Part shown: piece by piece, positions 8,218 to 17,757 of the stretch
How positions within the stretch are numbered: the stretch's first letter is position 1
Layout of the letters: each line of letters begins with the position of its first letter
From: Pontibacterium sp049603715
Lineage (GTDB): Bacteria; Pseudomonadota; Gammaproteobacteria; Pseudomonadales; Balneatricaceae
Direction: 5' to 3'
NCBI GenBank assembly: GCA_049603715.1
Contig: JBMYSW010000005.1
Span: forward strand, 113,870-177,869
DNA length: 64,000 nt
Position numbers and translations under genes: made by a program
The notes under the pieces: model-generated
What the model was told of the DNA's origin: nothing
Seen by the model: the letters and a program-made list of their open reading frames with translations, nothing else
Database searches by the model: none

Positions 8218-9426
8218 TTATGAAGAGGCCAAACGAGACACTGGCTGCTCCTTCACCGGCCAGTGCATCAGGCTTGCAACCAGCGCGAGCACCGCACTGA
8301 GCCACCACACCAAGTCGTAGCTACCCTGCTGCTCGTACAAAATACCGCCCAGCCAAACACCGCAAAAGCTGCCCACTTGATGGCCTAAGAACACAATGCC
8401 GTACAAGAGCGCCATGTAGCGGGTGCCAAAAATGACGGCAACCAACCCTGAGGTGGGCGGCACAGTCGCAAGCCAAAACAACCCCAACAACACACTAAAG
8501 GCCAACACACTCCATGTACTGGCAGGAATCAGCATAAAGGCGACGATTGATAAAGCACGAATCAAATAGATAGCCGAAAGCAGCCCCGGTTTATTGTATC
8601 GGCCTGACATAACCCCAGACACATAAGAGCCGACCACGTTACAAAGGCCAATCACCGCAATACTCCACGCCCCCAACCAAGGGTCAAAGCCCAAGTCTTT
8701 GAGATAAGCAGGCATATGCACGGTGACAAAGGCCAACTGAAAACCACAGACAAAGAAACCTGCCGTGAGCAACAAAAACGACGGATGGCCGAGAGCCTCC
8801 TTTAACGCCTCAGTTAACCCTTGGTCCTTTGTTGCCGACTTGACCTCGTTGCTACCTGAGTAAGGTGCGAGTGGCATGGCAAAGATGGCCATCGACAGAG
8901 CACTCACTCCTAAAATAATCAGCGCGGTTTCCCAACCAAAGCTGGTTAATAAAGCTTGTGCAGCTGGCACCACCAAAAACTGGCCCAAAGAGCCCGCAGC
9001 TGTGCCAACCCCCAGCGCCCACTGGCGACGTTCTTCGCCTACCGCGCGGGCCATTGCAGGCAATACAATACCAAACGCCGTCCCAGCAATGCCCGACCCC
9101 ACCATTAAGCCAAGTGATGCATTTAATGCCCAAGGCGAGTCCGAAAGCGTAATTAAGGCGATGCCACCACCGTATAACAGTGCACCCCCCACAATAACCT
9201 TCACGTTACCAAAGCGATCAGCTAAACCACCGGCAATAACGGCCACAATACCCCATATCAGGTTTTGTAACGCCAAGGCAAAAGAAATGGTGTCGCGGCC
9301 CCAGCCGTTGGCTTGACTCACAGGGTCAACAAACAAGCCAAAACCTGAGCGAAAACCAAATGACAAAACCAGCAAACAACAGGCTGAAAAAATCAGAAAA
9401 CGTGTGGATGAAGAGAGTGGCGCCAT
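8218..9426 (-). CDS. MFS transporter (monocarboxylate/oxalate-formate-like)
   Basis: A 12-helix major facilitator of about 402 residues. After TM2 it has the MFS loop motif GGLADRFGNVKVIVGG, and the repeat half contains GVMSGRYNKPGL. The first helix, FLIFSACCLLVLSFGFRSGFGLFVDP in part, resembles the MCT/OFA branch that carries small carboxylates, but the substrate is unknown. Two ATGs lie in tandem; AAGGAGG is 6 nt from the second (9426) and only 3 nt from the first (9429). Upstream frames to 9498 run through a terminator and are rejected. The ribosome site follows directly on the T-run of the ubiD terminator. Confidence 0.85.
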   Translation of the reverse strand: MAPLSSSTRFLIFSACCLLVLSFGFRSGFGLFVDPVSQANGWGRDTISFALALQNLIWGIVAVIAGGLADRFGNVKVIVGGALLYGGGIALITLSDSPWALNASLGLMVGSGIAGTAFGIVLPAMARAVGEERRQWALGVGTAAGSLGQFLVVPAAQALLTSFGWETALIILGVSALSMAIFAMPLAPYSGSNEVKSATKDQGLTEALKEALGHPSFLLLTAGFFVCGFQLAFVTVHMPAYLKDLGFDPWLGAWSIAVIGLCNVVGSYVSGVMSGRYNKPGLLSAIYLIRALSIVAFMLIPASTWSVLAFSVLLGLFWLATVPPTSGLVAVIFGTRYMALLYGIVFLGHQVGSFCGVWLGGILYEQQGSYDLVWWLSAVLALVASLMHWPVKEQPVSRLASS

Positions 9427-9440
9427 CATTGGCCTCCTTA

Positions 9441-9477
9441 AAAATAAAAACGCGACCAAAACCTGCGCTTGGTCGCG
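9441..9477 (-). terminator. Rho-independent terminator after ubiD, abutting the MFS ribosome site
   Basis: On the minus strand CGCGACCAA pairs with TTGGTCGCG and is followed by TTTTTATTTTT. It ends ubiD transcription. The T-run is directly followed by the AAGGAGG of the MFS gene, so the MFS gene can be reached only by read-through or by a promoter embedded here. Confidence 0.85.
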
Positions 9478-9526
9478 TATATAGAGGGCGGTAAACACCC
9501 TCGGTCCAGCAGAAGTAAAACCGTGC

Positions 9527-11002
9527 TTAGTTAATGCCTAAGCTATCCCAAATATCGTCTACTTTGGCTTTTACCTCAGCATCCATCTCAATGGGCTCGC
9601 CCCACTCACGGGTGGTTTCGCCTTCCCATTTATTGGTGGCATCCATCCCCATTTTTGAGCCAAGGCCCGATACTGGCGAAGCAAAGTCGAGATAGTCGAT
9701 TGGCGTGTTGTCGATCATCACCGTATCCCGCTGAGGGTCCATACGGGTAGTGATCGCCCAAATCACATCTTGCCAGTCGCGAGCGTTTACATCGTCGTCA
9801 CACACAATAACAAATTTGGTGTACATAAACTGACGTAAGAACGACCACACACCCAACATAATACGTTTCGCATGGCCTGGGTACTGTTTCTTAATGGTCA
9901 CTACCGCCATACGGTACGAGCAGCCTTCCGGCGGCAAGTAAAAGTCGACGATTTCGGGGAATTGCTTTTGCAAAATCGGCACAAATACTTCGTTTAGTGC
10001 CACACCCAAAATAGCTGGCTCATCCGGTGGACGGCCGGTGTAGGTGCTGTGATAAATCGGGTCTTTGCGGTGAGTAATGCGCTCTACCGTAAATACCGGA
10101 AAGCTATCCACCTCGTTGTAGTAACCCGTATGGTCACCAAACGGGCCTTCGTCGGCCATTTCGTCAGGGTAAATGTGCCCTTCTAAAATAAACTCGGCAC
10201 TTGCAGGCACCTGCAAGTCATTACCTTTACACTTCACCACCTCGGTTTTGCCACCGCGCAGCAAGCCCGCAAAAGCATATTCCGAAAGCGTATCAGGTAC
10301 AGGTGTCACCGCACCTAAAATCGTTGCTGGGTCCGCACCAAGAGCAACCGCTACAGGGAAAGGCTCACCTGGGTGTGCTTTTTTCCATTCACGAAAGTCT
10401 AGCGCACCACCACGGTGTGCCAACCAGCGCATAATCAGTTTGTTTTTACCAATCACTTGCTGGCGATAAATGCCCAAGTTTTGACGTGACTTTTCAGGAC
10501 CACGAGTAATCACCAATGGCCACGTCACCAACGGGCCCGCATCGCCCGGCCAGCAAGTTTGAACAGGGATTTTAGACAAGTCGACATCGTCACCCTCAAT
10601 CACCGTATGCTGACACGGCGCACTGCGAACTACCTTCGGCCCCATATTAAGCACCTGCTTAAAGATCGGTAGCTTATCCCATGCGTCTTTCATGCCTTTG
10701 GGTGGTTCAGGCTCTTTTAGCTGTGCCAATACCTTACCCACTTCGCGCAGTGCCGATACCGACGTTTGCCCCATACCCATGGCCACACGTTCAGGCGTGC
10801 CAAACAAGTTTGCCAATACGGGTACGTCGTAGCCTTTGGGGTTTTCAAATAACAATGCCGGGCCGCCCGCACGCAGCGTACGGTCACTGATTTCGGTCAT
10901 TTCGAGGTGAGGGTCTACGCTTTGGGTAATACGCTTGAGCTGGCCTTGCTCTTCGAGCATGGCGATAAAATCACGAAGGTCTTTATATTTTGGGGTCGAC
11001 AT
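9527..11002 (-). CDS. ubiD: 4-hydroxy-3-polyprenylbenzoate decarboxylase UbiD
   Basis: Prenylated-FMN-dependent decarboxylase of ubiquinone biosynthesis, working with the flavin prenyltransferase UbiX (not in the window). The 491-residue protein starts MSTPKYKDLRDFIAMLEEQG and contains RQQVIGKNKLIMRWLAHRGG and EGPFGDHTGYYN, the cofactor and catalytic-Glu regions of UbiD. I use the ATG at 11002; frames starting at GTG codons further up (11011) add only three residues. It lies between rho and the MFS gene on the same strand, separated from rho by a terminator. The link to respiration fits the cyo operon nearby. Confidence 0.96.
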   Translation of the reverse strand: MSTPKYKDLRDFIAMLEEQGQLKRITQSVDPHLEMTEISDRTLRAGGPALLFENPKGYDVPVLANLFGTPERVAMGMGQTSVSALREVGKVLAQLKEPEPPKGMKDAWDKLPIFKQVLNMGPKVVRSAPCQHTVIEGDDVDLSKIPVQTCWPGDAGPLVTWPLVITRGPEKSRQNLGIYRQQVIGKNKLIMRWLAHRGGALDFREWKKAHPGEPFPVAVALGADPATILGAVTPVPDTLSEYAFAGLLRGGKTEVVKCKGNDLQVPASAEFILEGHIYPDEMADEGPFGDHTGYYNEVDSFPVFTVERITHRKDPIYHSTYTGRPPDEPAILGVALNEVFVPILQKQFPEIVDFYLPPEGCSYRMAVVTIKKQYPGHAKRIMLGVWSFLRQFMYTKFVIVCDDDVNARDWQDVIWAITTRMDPQRDTVMIDNTPIDYLDFASPVSGLGSKMGMDATNKWEGETTREWGEPIEMDAEVKAKVDDIWDSLGIN

Positions 11003-11060
11003 ATCCACCACTCGTTACTAACTAACGCTAACGCTTTGCGCCTTAGCGATTAAAACGCTA

Positions 11061-11093
11061 AAAAAAAGGGCAAGTAAATACTCGCCCCTTTTT
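11061..11093 (-). terminator. Terminator downstream of rho
   Basis: On the minus strand GGGCGAGT pairs with ACTTGCCC (one G-T pair) around a 4-nt loop, flanked by an A-run before and a T-run after. The symmetry means it could also work in the other direction, but no rightward gene ends here. It separates rho from ubiD. Confidence 0.85.
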
Positions 11094-11171
11094 AACACCA
11101 TAAGTGCCGCTTTGTACGTCACCTTTGATGCGCTTTGGATCACTACTTCAAATTATTGAATGCAGAGATGC

Positions 11172-12431
11172 TTACTTGCGCTTCATCGACAAGAAGAACT
11201 CGTCGTTGGTTTTAAAGTCTTTTAGTTTATCCAACACAAACTCAATGGCTGCAGAATCTTCCATTGGGTCTAGCAAACGACGTAGGATCCACATACGCTG
11301 CAACTCGTCTTCTGAGGTAAGCAAGTCTTCGCGACGGGTACCTGAACGACGAATGTTGATGGCTGGGAAAACGCGCTTTTCAGCAACTTTGCGGTCTAGG
11401 TGAACTTCAGAGTTACCTGTACCTTTAAATTCTTCAAAGATGACTTCGTCCATCTTAGAGCCGGTATCTACCAACGCCGTAGCGATAATGGTTAAGCTGC
11501 CACCCTCTTCGATGTTACGAGCCGCACCAAAGAAACGCTTTGGACGCTCTAGCGCATGTGCATCCACACCACCGGTCAACACTTTGCCCGATGAAGGAAT
11601 AACCGTGTTGTAAGCACGTGCCAAGCGTGTAATCGAATCAAGCAAGATAACGACGTCTTGTTTGTGCTCCGTTAGGCGCTTCGCTTTTTCAAGCACCATT
11701 TCTGCTACTTGAACGTGACGCGCTGGCGGCTCATCAAAGGTAGAAGCCACCACTTCGCCGCGCACGGTGCGCTGCATTTCGGTTACTTCCTCTGGACGCT
11801 CGTCAATCAGCAATACAATCAAGTAACACTCTGGGTTGTTACGGGTAATGCTGTTTGCAATGTTTTGCAGCATCAAAGTCTTACCTGCTTTAGGTGGCGA
11901 TACCACCAATGCACGTTGACCTTTACCCATTGGGCAAACTAGGTCGATAACACGTGCGGTAAGGTCTTCAGTACTGCCGTTACCCAGCTCCATACGTAAG
12001 CGGTCTTGCGCGAACAATGGTGTTAGGTTTTCAAACAGAATTTTGTTTTTAGCGTTTTCTGGCTTATCAAAGTTGATTTGCGCCACTTTTAGCAGTGCAA
12101 AGTAACGCTCGCCTTCTTTTGGCGGGCGAATTTTGCCAGAAATGGTGTCACCGGTGCGCAAGTTAAAGCGTCGGATTTGGCTAGGAGACACGTAGATATC
12201 GTCGGGGCCAGCAAGGTAAGAAGAGTCAGATGAGCGAAGGAAACCAAAGCCATCTTGTAGGATTTCGAGAACACCGTCTCCAAAAATATCTTCGCCGCTT
12301 TTTGCGTGGCGCTTTAAGATGGCAAAGATAACGTCTTGCTTACGCGAGCGAGCAAGGCTATCCATTCCCATGCTTTTTGCGATTTCGAGCAGCTCAGGAA
12401 CACTTTTTGTTTTTAATTCTGTTAGATTCAT
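11172..12431 (-). CDS. rho: Transcription termination factor Rho
   Basis: Hexameric RNA helicase that ends transcription of untranslated RNA. The protein is 419 residues, the same length as in E. coli. It starts MNLTELKTKSVPELLEIAK (Rho N-domain), then has the cold-shock-like RNA-binding domain (DGFGFLRSSDSSYLAGPDDIY with 20 or fewer residues of the core), the Walker A SPPKAGKT near residue 180, Walker B VVILLDSITRLARA, and the Q-loop/R-loop region near TGSKMDEVIFEEFKGTGN. It lies next to trxA as in many gammaproteobacteria. Confidence 0.98.
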   Translation of the reverse strand: MNLTELKTKSVPELLEIAKSMGMDSLARSRKQDVIFAILKRHAKSGEDIFGDGVLEILQDGFGFLRSSDSSYLAGPDDIYVSPSQIRRFNLRTGDTISGKIRPPKEGERYFALLKVAQINFDKPENAKNKILFENLTPLFAQDRLRMELGNGSTEDLTARVIDLVCPMGKGQRALVVSPPKAGKTLMLQNIANSITRNNPECYLIVLLIDERPEEVTEMQRTVRGEVVASTFDEPPARHVQVAEMVLEKAKRLTEHKQDVVILLDSITRLARAYNTVIPSSGKVLTGGVDAHALERPKRFFGAARNIEEGGSLTIIATALVDTGSKMDEVIFEEFKGTGNSEVHLDRKVAEKRVFPAINIRRSGTRREDLLTSEDELQRMWILRRLLDPMEDSAAIEFVLDKLKDFKTNDEFFLSMKRK

Positions 12432-12779
12432 ATGCTAGGGAATTTCGACGACAGTCGATGATTGCTTGAATGGAGTTGAGAGAAAGTAGCTAGTAAGAGC
12501 AACTATAGCCCATTACTGAAGGCTAGCCACAAAATCCTTACAGATAGTTAGCGAAGATCAACAAGGAATGTTAGAAAAAACCCTAACTGGACTGCTTGGG
12601 CTTGGGCATCAGTAAGTAGATAAAGTAACTATAAGAGTTTGGTTAGGAAGTGTCCAGTATTTACATGCCAACACCAGAGATTTTGGTGTAATCATGAGAT
12701 AAGGCAAATAAACGAGGGCTGCCTAAAAGTAGGGCGGCAAGCCTAATGAGACTGCCGCACCTGAGGTACACAATAAAGC
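12432..12779 (-). promoter_or_regulatory. rho leader and trxA 3' region
   Basis: 348 bases between trxA and rho on the same strand. In E. coli rho has a long leader that allows autoregulation by premature termination, and a similar role is plausible here. Near the trxA end GCGGCA and TGCCGC (about 12732-12756) can form a 6-bp stem followed by a weak T-stretch, a possible partial terminator. I could not place a convincing promoter and saw no small gene. Confidence 0.4.
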
Positions 12780-13106
12780 TTAAAGCGCGCCTTCGATGAA
12801 CATAGTAAGCTGCGACTTAGACAAAGCGCCTACTTTTGTTGCTTCAACCGCACCATCGCGGAAGATCATCAACGTTGGGATACCACGAATCGCAAACTTA
12901 GGTGGCGTTTCGTTATTTTCGTCGATGTTAAGCTTACAAACTTTTAGCTTACCTTCGTAGTCTTTTGCAATTTCTTCTAGTACGGGAGCAATCATTTTGC
13001 ATGGACCACACCACTCTGCCCAGTAGTCAACTAGCACAGGGCCAGACGCTTTAAGTACGTCGTCTTCAAAAGATGCATCGGTTACGTTTACGATGTTCTC
13101 GCTCAT
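12780..13106 (-). CDS. trxA: Thioredoxin 1
   Basis: Small cytosolic dithiol reductant for ribonucleotide reductase, PAPS reductase, methionine sulfoxide reductases and others. The 108-residue protein has the classic active site WCGPC with Cys33 and Cys36, the cis-Pro region RGIPTLMIF, and FDDVL-like start. Length and motifs match thioredoxin 1 and not a secreted homologue, as there is no signal peptide. It is divergent from ppx and upstream of rho, the usual gammaproteobacterial arrangement. Confidence 0.97.
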   Translation of the reverse strand: MSENIVNVTDASFEDDVLKASGPVLVDYWAEWCGPCKMIAPVLEEIAKDYEGKLKVCKLNIDENNETPPKFAIRGIPTLMIFRDGAVEATKVGALSKSQLTMFIEGAL

Positions 13107-13451
13107 AAGATCCTTACTCCGATAAATTTGGGTAGTGCCATCACTAAAGTGTAAAACTTTGAATTAAATAGTAACACCGACTGACACCATTTGGTAATAG
13201 TCGATACTCTAGCAAAGTCTCTATCACAAAGTCATTAGGCAGAAGTAGACAAAGATAGCACTAAGCCTGTTCTGATCGCCGTTTAGCCCTTTTGGCCCTA
13301 AGGTATATCCGCACTACAACCAAAGGTTCATCTCTTATTAAAAGGCAATTTCCTTTAGACGCCCTTGAGCGCCAAGTATTTACATTTATATCAAGGGGAG
13401 TAGTCTTTCCGCTAAAGGCCAACCTTCGCCTGCACGGAGATTTAAGCACGA
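13107..13451. promoter_or_regulatory. Divergent promoter region trxA/ppx
   Basis: 345 bases between divergent trxA and ppx. It must contain both promoters. I see AT-rich stretches but no clear -35/-10 pair, operator or small RNA. Open frames on both strands here lack any recognisable feature. Confidence 0.4.
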
Positions 13452-14984
13452 ATGCTCGAACAAGCCCCCTCTTCCTTACCCAACGAAGCCACGACCGAAC
13501 CGTCGCTACTCGCTGCCATAGATCTTGGCTCCAATAGTTTTCATATGGTGGTTGCGCACCACACACAGGGCGAGCTCAAGCCTATCGACCTGTTATCAGA
13601 AAAGGTGCAATTGGCTGCTGGCTTAGACGAAAACAAAATACTATCCGACGAAGCCAAAGAGCGCGGGCTCGATTGTTTACGTCGCTTTGCACAGCGTATT
13701 TCGTCCTTGCCCCGAGAGTCGGTTCGAGTAGTGGGCACCAACTCCTTGCGCGAAGCACATAACGCCAAAGACTTTATGGACGAAGCCAGCCAAATTTTGG
13801 GGGTACCTCTCGAAATTATCGCGGGTCGAGAGGAGGCGCGACTCATCTACCTTGGCGTATCCCATAGCTTGGCAGATGACCAAGGCAAACGCTTAGTCGT
13901 AGACATTGGCGGCGGTAGCACCGAGTTTATTATTGGCGAGCGTTTCGAGCCCATCGAACTCGAAAGCCTACACTTGGGCTGTGTCTCATTTAGTAAACGC
14001 TTTTTTGCCGATGGCAGCTTGTCGCCAGAGCGCTTTAATAAAGCAAAAACAGCAGCACGACGAGAGCTACTCAGCATTCAAGACACCTACTGCGCCCTTG
14101 GCTGGAGCAGTGCTGTTGGCTCGTCTGGCACCATAAAGGCAGTCAAAAACGCCATTATTGCCTGTGGCTACAGCGAAGACGGCCTAATTACCCCCAAAGC
14201 ACTGAAGCAACTCAGCCAACACATTTTGACCTTTGACCGCTGCGAAGAAGTGAAAATTGACGGCATTAAGCCCGAGCGGCTAAAGGTGCTGCCTGCGGGC
14301 TTGGCTATTTTATGCGGCCTCTTTGAGGCACTAGGCATAAAAGACATGACCTTTTCTGACGGCGCGTTGCGCGAAGGGCTGCTGTACGACATGACCGGCC
14401 GTCTCAGTCACGAGGACGTTCGTGAACGCACGGTCACCGCACTTATGCAGCGCTACCATGTCGATGCGGTGCGAGCTGAGCAGGTCGAGGCCATTGCCCT
14501 CTTAGGCTGGGCCCAAATTAAAAATGCATGGCAACTACAAAGCCCGCATTACCACGATATGCTGCGCTGGGGCGCACTGACCCACAGTGTGGGCTTGGCT
14601 ATTTCGCACAGCCAATACCACAAGCACGGCGCTTATTTGCTTCGCCATTCTGACTTACCTGGCTTTACCCAGTTTGACCAAGAGCTACTGGCTATTTTGG
14701 CACGAGGACACCGCCGCAAACTGCCAAAAGAAGAGTTTAAGCAGCTGCCTAGCCACCTACTCACGCCCTATCGTTACCTGTGCGTGTTATTGCGTTTAGC
14801 GGTTTTGCTACAGCGCAGCCTTGGCTCTGGGCGACTGCCTGCCATTGATATGGTGGCCGATGAAAACAAGCTTGAGCTTACCTTTCCGCAGGGCTGGCTA
14901 GACCACCATCCACTAACGGCCGCAGACTTAGAGCAAGAAGCCGAATACCTAAAAGCAATCGAGTTTAAGCTCAAAATTCGCTAA
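13452..14984 (+). CDS. ppx: Exopolyphosphatase
   Basis: Releases phosphate from the ends of long polyphosphate chains; it belongs to the Ppx/GppA family with an actin-like ATPase fold. The 510-residue protein shows AIDLGSNSFHMVVA near the N-terminus, GREEARLIYLGV, and DIGGGSTEFIIG, the phosphate-binding loops of the family, followed by a C-terminal HD-like helical domain. The length favours Ppx over the shorter two-domain homologues. It could act as guanosine pentaphosphatase, but synteny with trxA-rho supports Ppx. It ends at a shared terminator with pckA. Confidence 0.93.
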   Translation: MLEQAPSSLPNEATTEPSLLAAIDLGSNSFHMVVAHHTQGELKPIDLLSEKVQLAAGLDENKILSDEAKERGLDCLRRFAQRISSLPRESVRVVGTNSLREAHNAKDFMDEASQILGVPLEIIAGREEARLIYLGVSHSLADDQGKRLVVDIGGGSTEFIIGERFEPIELESLHLGCVSFSKRFFADGSLSPERFNKAKTAARRELLSIQDTYCALGWSSAVGSSGTIKAVKNAIIACGYSEDGLITPKALKQLSQHILTFDRCEEVKIDGIKPERLKVLPAGLAILCGLFEALGIKDMTFSDGALREGLLYDMTGRLSHEDVRERTVTALMQRYHVDAVRAEQVEAIALLGWAQIKNAWQLQSPHYHDMLRWGALTHSVGLAISHSQYHKHGAYLLRHSDLPGFTQFDQELLAILARGHRRKLPKEEFKQLPSHLLTPYRYLCVLLRLAVLLQRSLGSGRLPAIDMVADENKLELTFPQGWLDHHPLTAADLEQEAEYLKAIEFKLKIR

Positions 14985-15017
14985 GTCATCACTTGCTGTT
15001 TACCACCGAGCAGCCAC

Positions 15018-15056
15018 AAAAAAGCTCCCGGCCTTTAACAGGCTCGGGAGCTTTTT
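15018..15056. terminator. Bidirectional terminator between ppx and pckA
   Basis: A-run, AAAGCTCCCG, then a stem-loop (GCC/GGC extended) and CGGGAGCTTTTT. The two genes converge on it, and the A and T tracts on both sides suit both directions. Confidence 0.92.
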
Positions 15057-15090
15057 AAGGCGATAATCGCCGTGTGCTTTTAGTCTTCGC

Positions 15091-16638
15091 TTATAGCGAT
15101 GGACCTGCCGCAATGATGTCTTCAGACACGCCAGAGAACTTCTCAAAGTTCTTAACGAATTGACCTACCAAGTTAGCAGCAGTCTCTTCGTACGCGCCTT
15201 GGTCAGCCCAAGTATCACGTGGGTTTAGTAGCTTAGCGTCTACACCTGGAACCTCTGTAGGTACAGTTAGGTTGATACCAGGAATGTGCTGAGTTTCAAC
15301 ATCGCGCAATGCGCCGTTCTGGATAGCAGCAATAATGCCACGCGTTGTTGGGATGCTGAAACGGCTACCTGTGCCGTAAGAACCGCCAGTCCAACCAGTG
15401 TTTACTAGGTAAACTTGTGAACCGAATTCTTCGATACGCTTCATTAGAAGCTCAGCGTAAACGTGTGCTGGGCGTGGGAAGAAAGGTGCACCGAAGCAGG
15501 TAGAGAAGGTCGACTTGATGCCGCCACCAGAACCCATTTCAGTAGAACCTACCAACGCAGTGTAACCAGACAAGAAGTGGTATGCCGCCGCTTCTTTAGT
15601 CAGGATAGAAACAGGAGGTAGTACACCTGTTAGGTCACACGTTAGGAATACGATTGCTTGAGGCTCGCCACCCATGTTGGTTTCAGTACGCTTTTCAACG
15701 TGCTCAAGTGGGTAAGCACAACGGCCGTTTTCAGTCAGAGACGTATCGTCGTAATCCGCTGTGCGGTTGTCGTCAAGAACCACGTTCTCTACGATCGCAC
15801 CAAAACGAATAGCGTCCCAAATGATTGGTTCGTTCTTTTTGCTCAAGTTGATGGTTTTAGCGTAGCAACCACCTTCTAGGTTAAATACAACGCCTTTGCC
15901 CCAACCGTGCTCGTCATCACCGATAAGGTAACGATCTGGGTCAGCCGAAAGCGTAGTTTTACCTGTACCTGAAAGACCGAAGAACAAGGTTGTGCTGTCG
16001 TCTTCGCCTACGTTTGCAGAACAGTGCATTGGCAATACGTCTTTCTCTGGCAACAAGAAGTTTTGCACAGAGAACATGGCTTTTTTCATTTCGCCCGCGT
16101 AACGCATGCCCGCCAACAATACTTTGCGCGCAGCAAAGTTAATGATGACACAGCCATCGCTGTTAGTGCCGTCGCGCTCTGGTACACACTCAAAGCTTGC
16201 AACGTTAAGAATGTTCCACTCTTCTTTGCCTTTTGGGTTGAACTCGTCTGGCTTGATGAACAAGTTTTGACCAAAAAGGTTTTGCCACGCGGTTTCTGTT
16301 GCCATGTTAACTGGCAAGTAGTGGTTCGCGTCAGAGCCTACGTGAACATGCGAAAGGAAAGACTCTTTCTTAGCAAGATAATCTTCTACACGCGTCCATA
16401 GTGCATCAAACTTATCGGCGTCGAATGGACGGTTTACACTGCCCCAGTCGATCGCGTCAGACGTGCTAGGCTCGTCTACGATAAAGCGGTCCATTGGTGA
16501 GCGGCCTGTACGTGCACCGGTAGTTACCACTAGTGCGCCTGTATCGGCCAGAGTGCCTTCGCCACGTGCAACCGCTTGTTCAACAAGTGCAGCACGGCTT
16601 AGGTTAGTATTTACGATATTCACAGATTCTTTGGTCAT
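15091..16638 (-). CDS. pckA: Phosphoenolpyruvate carboxykinase (ATP)
   Basis: Converts oxaloacetate and ATP to PEP and CO2, the entry to gluconeogenesis from C4 acids. The 515-residue protein has the PEPCK P-loop GLSGTGKTT at 221-229, GARTGRSPMDRFIV near residue 41, and the metal-site region HCSANVGED (about 205). It is the ATP-dependent type. The ATG at 16638 has AAGGGA upstream. It lies in the conserved block with hslO, hslR and yrfG. The dctPQM transporter in this window would supply its substrate pathway. Confidence 0.97.
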   Translation of the reverse strand: MTKESVNIVNTNLSRAALVEQAVARGEGTLADTGALVVTTGARTGRSPMDRFIVDEPSTSDAIDWGSVNRPFDADKFDALWTRVEDYLAKKESFLSHVHVGSDANHYLPVNMATETAWQNLFGQNLFIKPDEFNPKGKEEWNILNVASFECVPERDGTNSDGCVIINFAARKVLLAGMRYAGEMKKAMFSVQNFLLPEKDVLPMHCSANVGEDDSTTLFFGLSGTGKTTLSADPDRYLIGDDEHGWGKGVVFNLEGGCYAKTINLSKKNEPIIWDAIRFGAIVENVVLDDNRTADYDDTSLTENGRCAYPLEHVEKRTETNMGGEPQAIVFLTCDLTGVLPPVSILTKEAAAYHFLSGYTALVGSTEMGSGGGIKSTFSTCFGAPFFPRPAHVYAELLMKRIEEFGSQVYLVNTGWTGGSYGTGSRFSIPTTRGIIAAIQNGALRDVETQHIPGINLTVPTEVPGVDAKLLNPRDTWADQGAYEETAANLVGQFVKNFEKFSGVSEDIIAAGPSL

Positions 16639-16811
16639 TACTGGGTTCCCTTGGCATAGGCGCCAATAACGTTACCTATAAGCAACACCGACTGGGATAG
16701 CCCGTCGGCTTAAGTTTAGTTGTAGTAGTTCGCCGATATTAATACCGCGCCCCTAAGCCTCAGCAAGCTTAGTCAGCACAATTAATATGCAACACTCCCA
16801 TGGTGATCTTT

Positions 16812-17690
16812 TTAGTGCAAAGCACTTTTCGCGCCACCTATTCGAGCTCGTTCAGAGCCCAATGTTTTTATATCAATCTCATCAAATTGATAGGACTGAT
16901 TACAAAATTGACAAGATACTTCGACGCAACCGTCTTCAGCCAATATTTGCTCTAGCTCTTCCTGCTCCATAAAGCACAAAGAGTTTGCGCAACGCTCTCT
17001 CGAGCAGTCACACTTAAACTGGATGGTTTGACCTTCGTACACACGGCAATCTTCTTCGTGGTACAAACGGTACAAGAGTTCTTGATTATCGAGGCTAATA
17101 AGCTCTTCGTTTTTCAAGGTGGCGGCGAGCTGCTCAACGCGCTCCCAGCCATCGGTATCTTTGGTTAACTGGCTTGGCATAACCTGCACCATAAACCCAG
17201 CAGCATGAGTGTCGTCTGCCGCGAGGCGAATCAGGGTCGGTAATTGCTCAGACTGAACAAAATAGCTTTCTAAACACGCCGCCAACGTTTTGCCTTGCAA
17301 AGGTACAACACCTTGGTAGCGCTGACCTTGTGTTGGCTCAATGGTAATCGCCATTTGACCGTCCACTAGTAGCTCGTTAAAGGCCATACTCGTTGGAAGC
17401 TCGTGATCGAAGCGAGCGATCGCACGCAATTCGCGCTTGTCGGTAATCTCTGCCATTAACAAACGCACAGCACCTGAGCCTTGTGCCTGTAAGCTCAAAC
17501 GACCTTCAAACTTAAGAGAAGTACTTAACAAGGCCGCGGCGGCCATCATTTCGCCTAAGTGGCGACGAATTACAGGAGGGTAGTTGTGATACTTGAGTGC
17601 GTCTTGGTAGCTGGATTCTAGGCCCGCAACCATACCGCGAACATCTAAGTCGTCAAAAATAAAGCGTTGAATTAGATCTGAGTTACTCAT
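16812..17690 (-). CDS. hslO: Redox-regulated chaperone Hsp33
   Basis: Cytosolic holdase activated by oxidation. The 292-residue protein has the four zinc-binding cysteines in the expected CxC...CxxC layout: Cys227, Cys229, Cys260 and Cys263. The N-terminal part (FDDLDVRGMVAGL) and the length match E. coli Hsp33. Under oxidative stress zinc is released and disulfides form. It is followed by pckA and preceded by hslR, the order seen in enteric bacteria. Confidence 0.97.
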   Translation of the reverse strand: MSNSDLIQRFIFDDLDVRGMVAGLESSYQDALKYHNYPPVIRRHLGEMMAAAALLSTSLKFEGRLSLQAQGSGAVRLLMAEITDKRELRAIARFDHELPTSMAFNELLVDGQMAITIEPTQGQRYQGVVPLQGKTLAACLESYFVQSEQLPTLIRLAADDTHAAGFMVQVMPSQLTKDTDGWERVEQLAATLKNEELISLDNQELLYRLYHEEDCRVYEGQTIQFKCDCSRERCANSLCFMEQEELEQILAEDGCVEVSCQFCNQSYQFDEIDIKTLGSERARIGGAKSALH

Positions 17691-17757
17691 TTGTAAAGCC
17701 AGTTATGCAAGATCGGCAGAGTTTACCACAAAGCACAGAAAGGTGGATGCAAAAGCA

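Noticed and set aside
13261..13566. Minus-strand frame overlapping the ppx start
   Set aside because: Antisense to ppx, with no motif and low-complexity basic composition; treated as a shadow.
16800..16840. Possible terminator after hslO (AGTGC/GCACT)
   Set aside because: The stem is only 5 bp and is followed by A, not T, in the direction of hslO.
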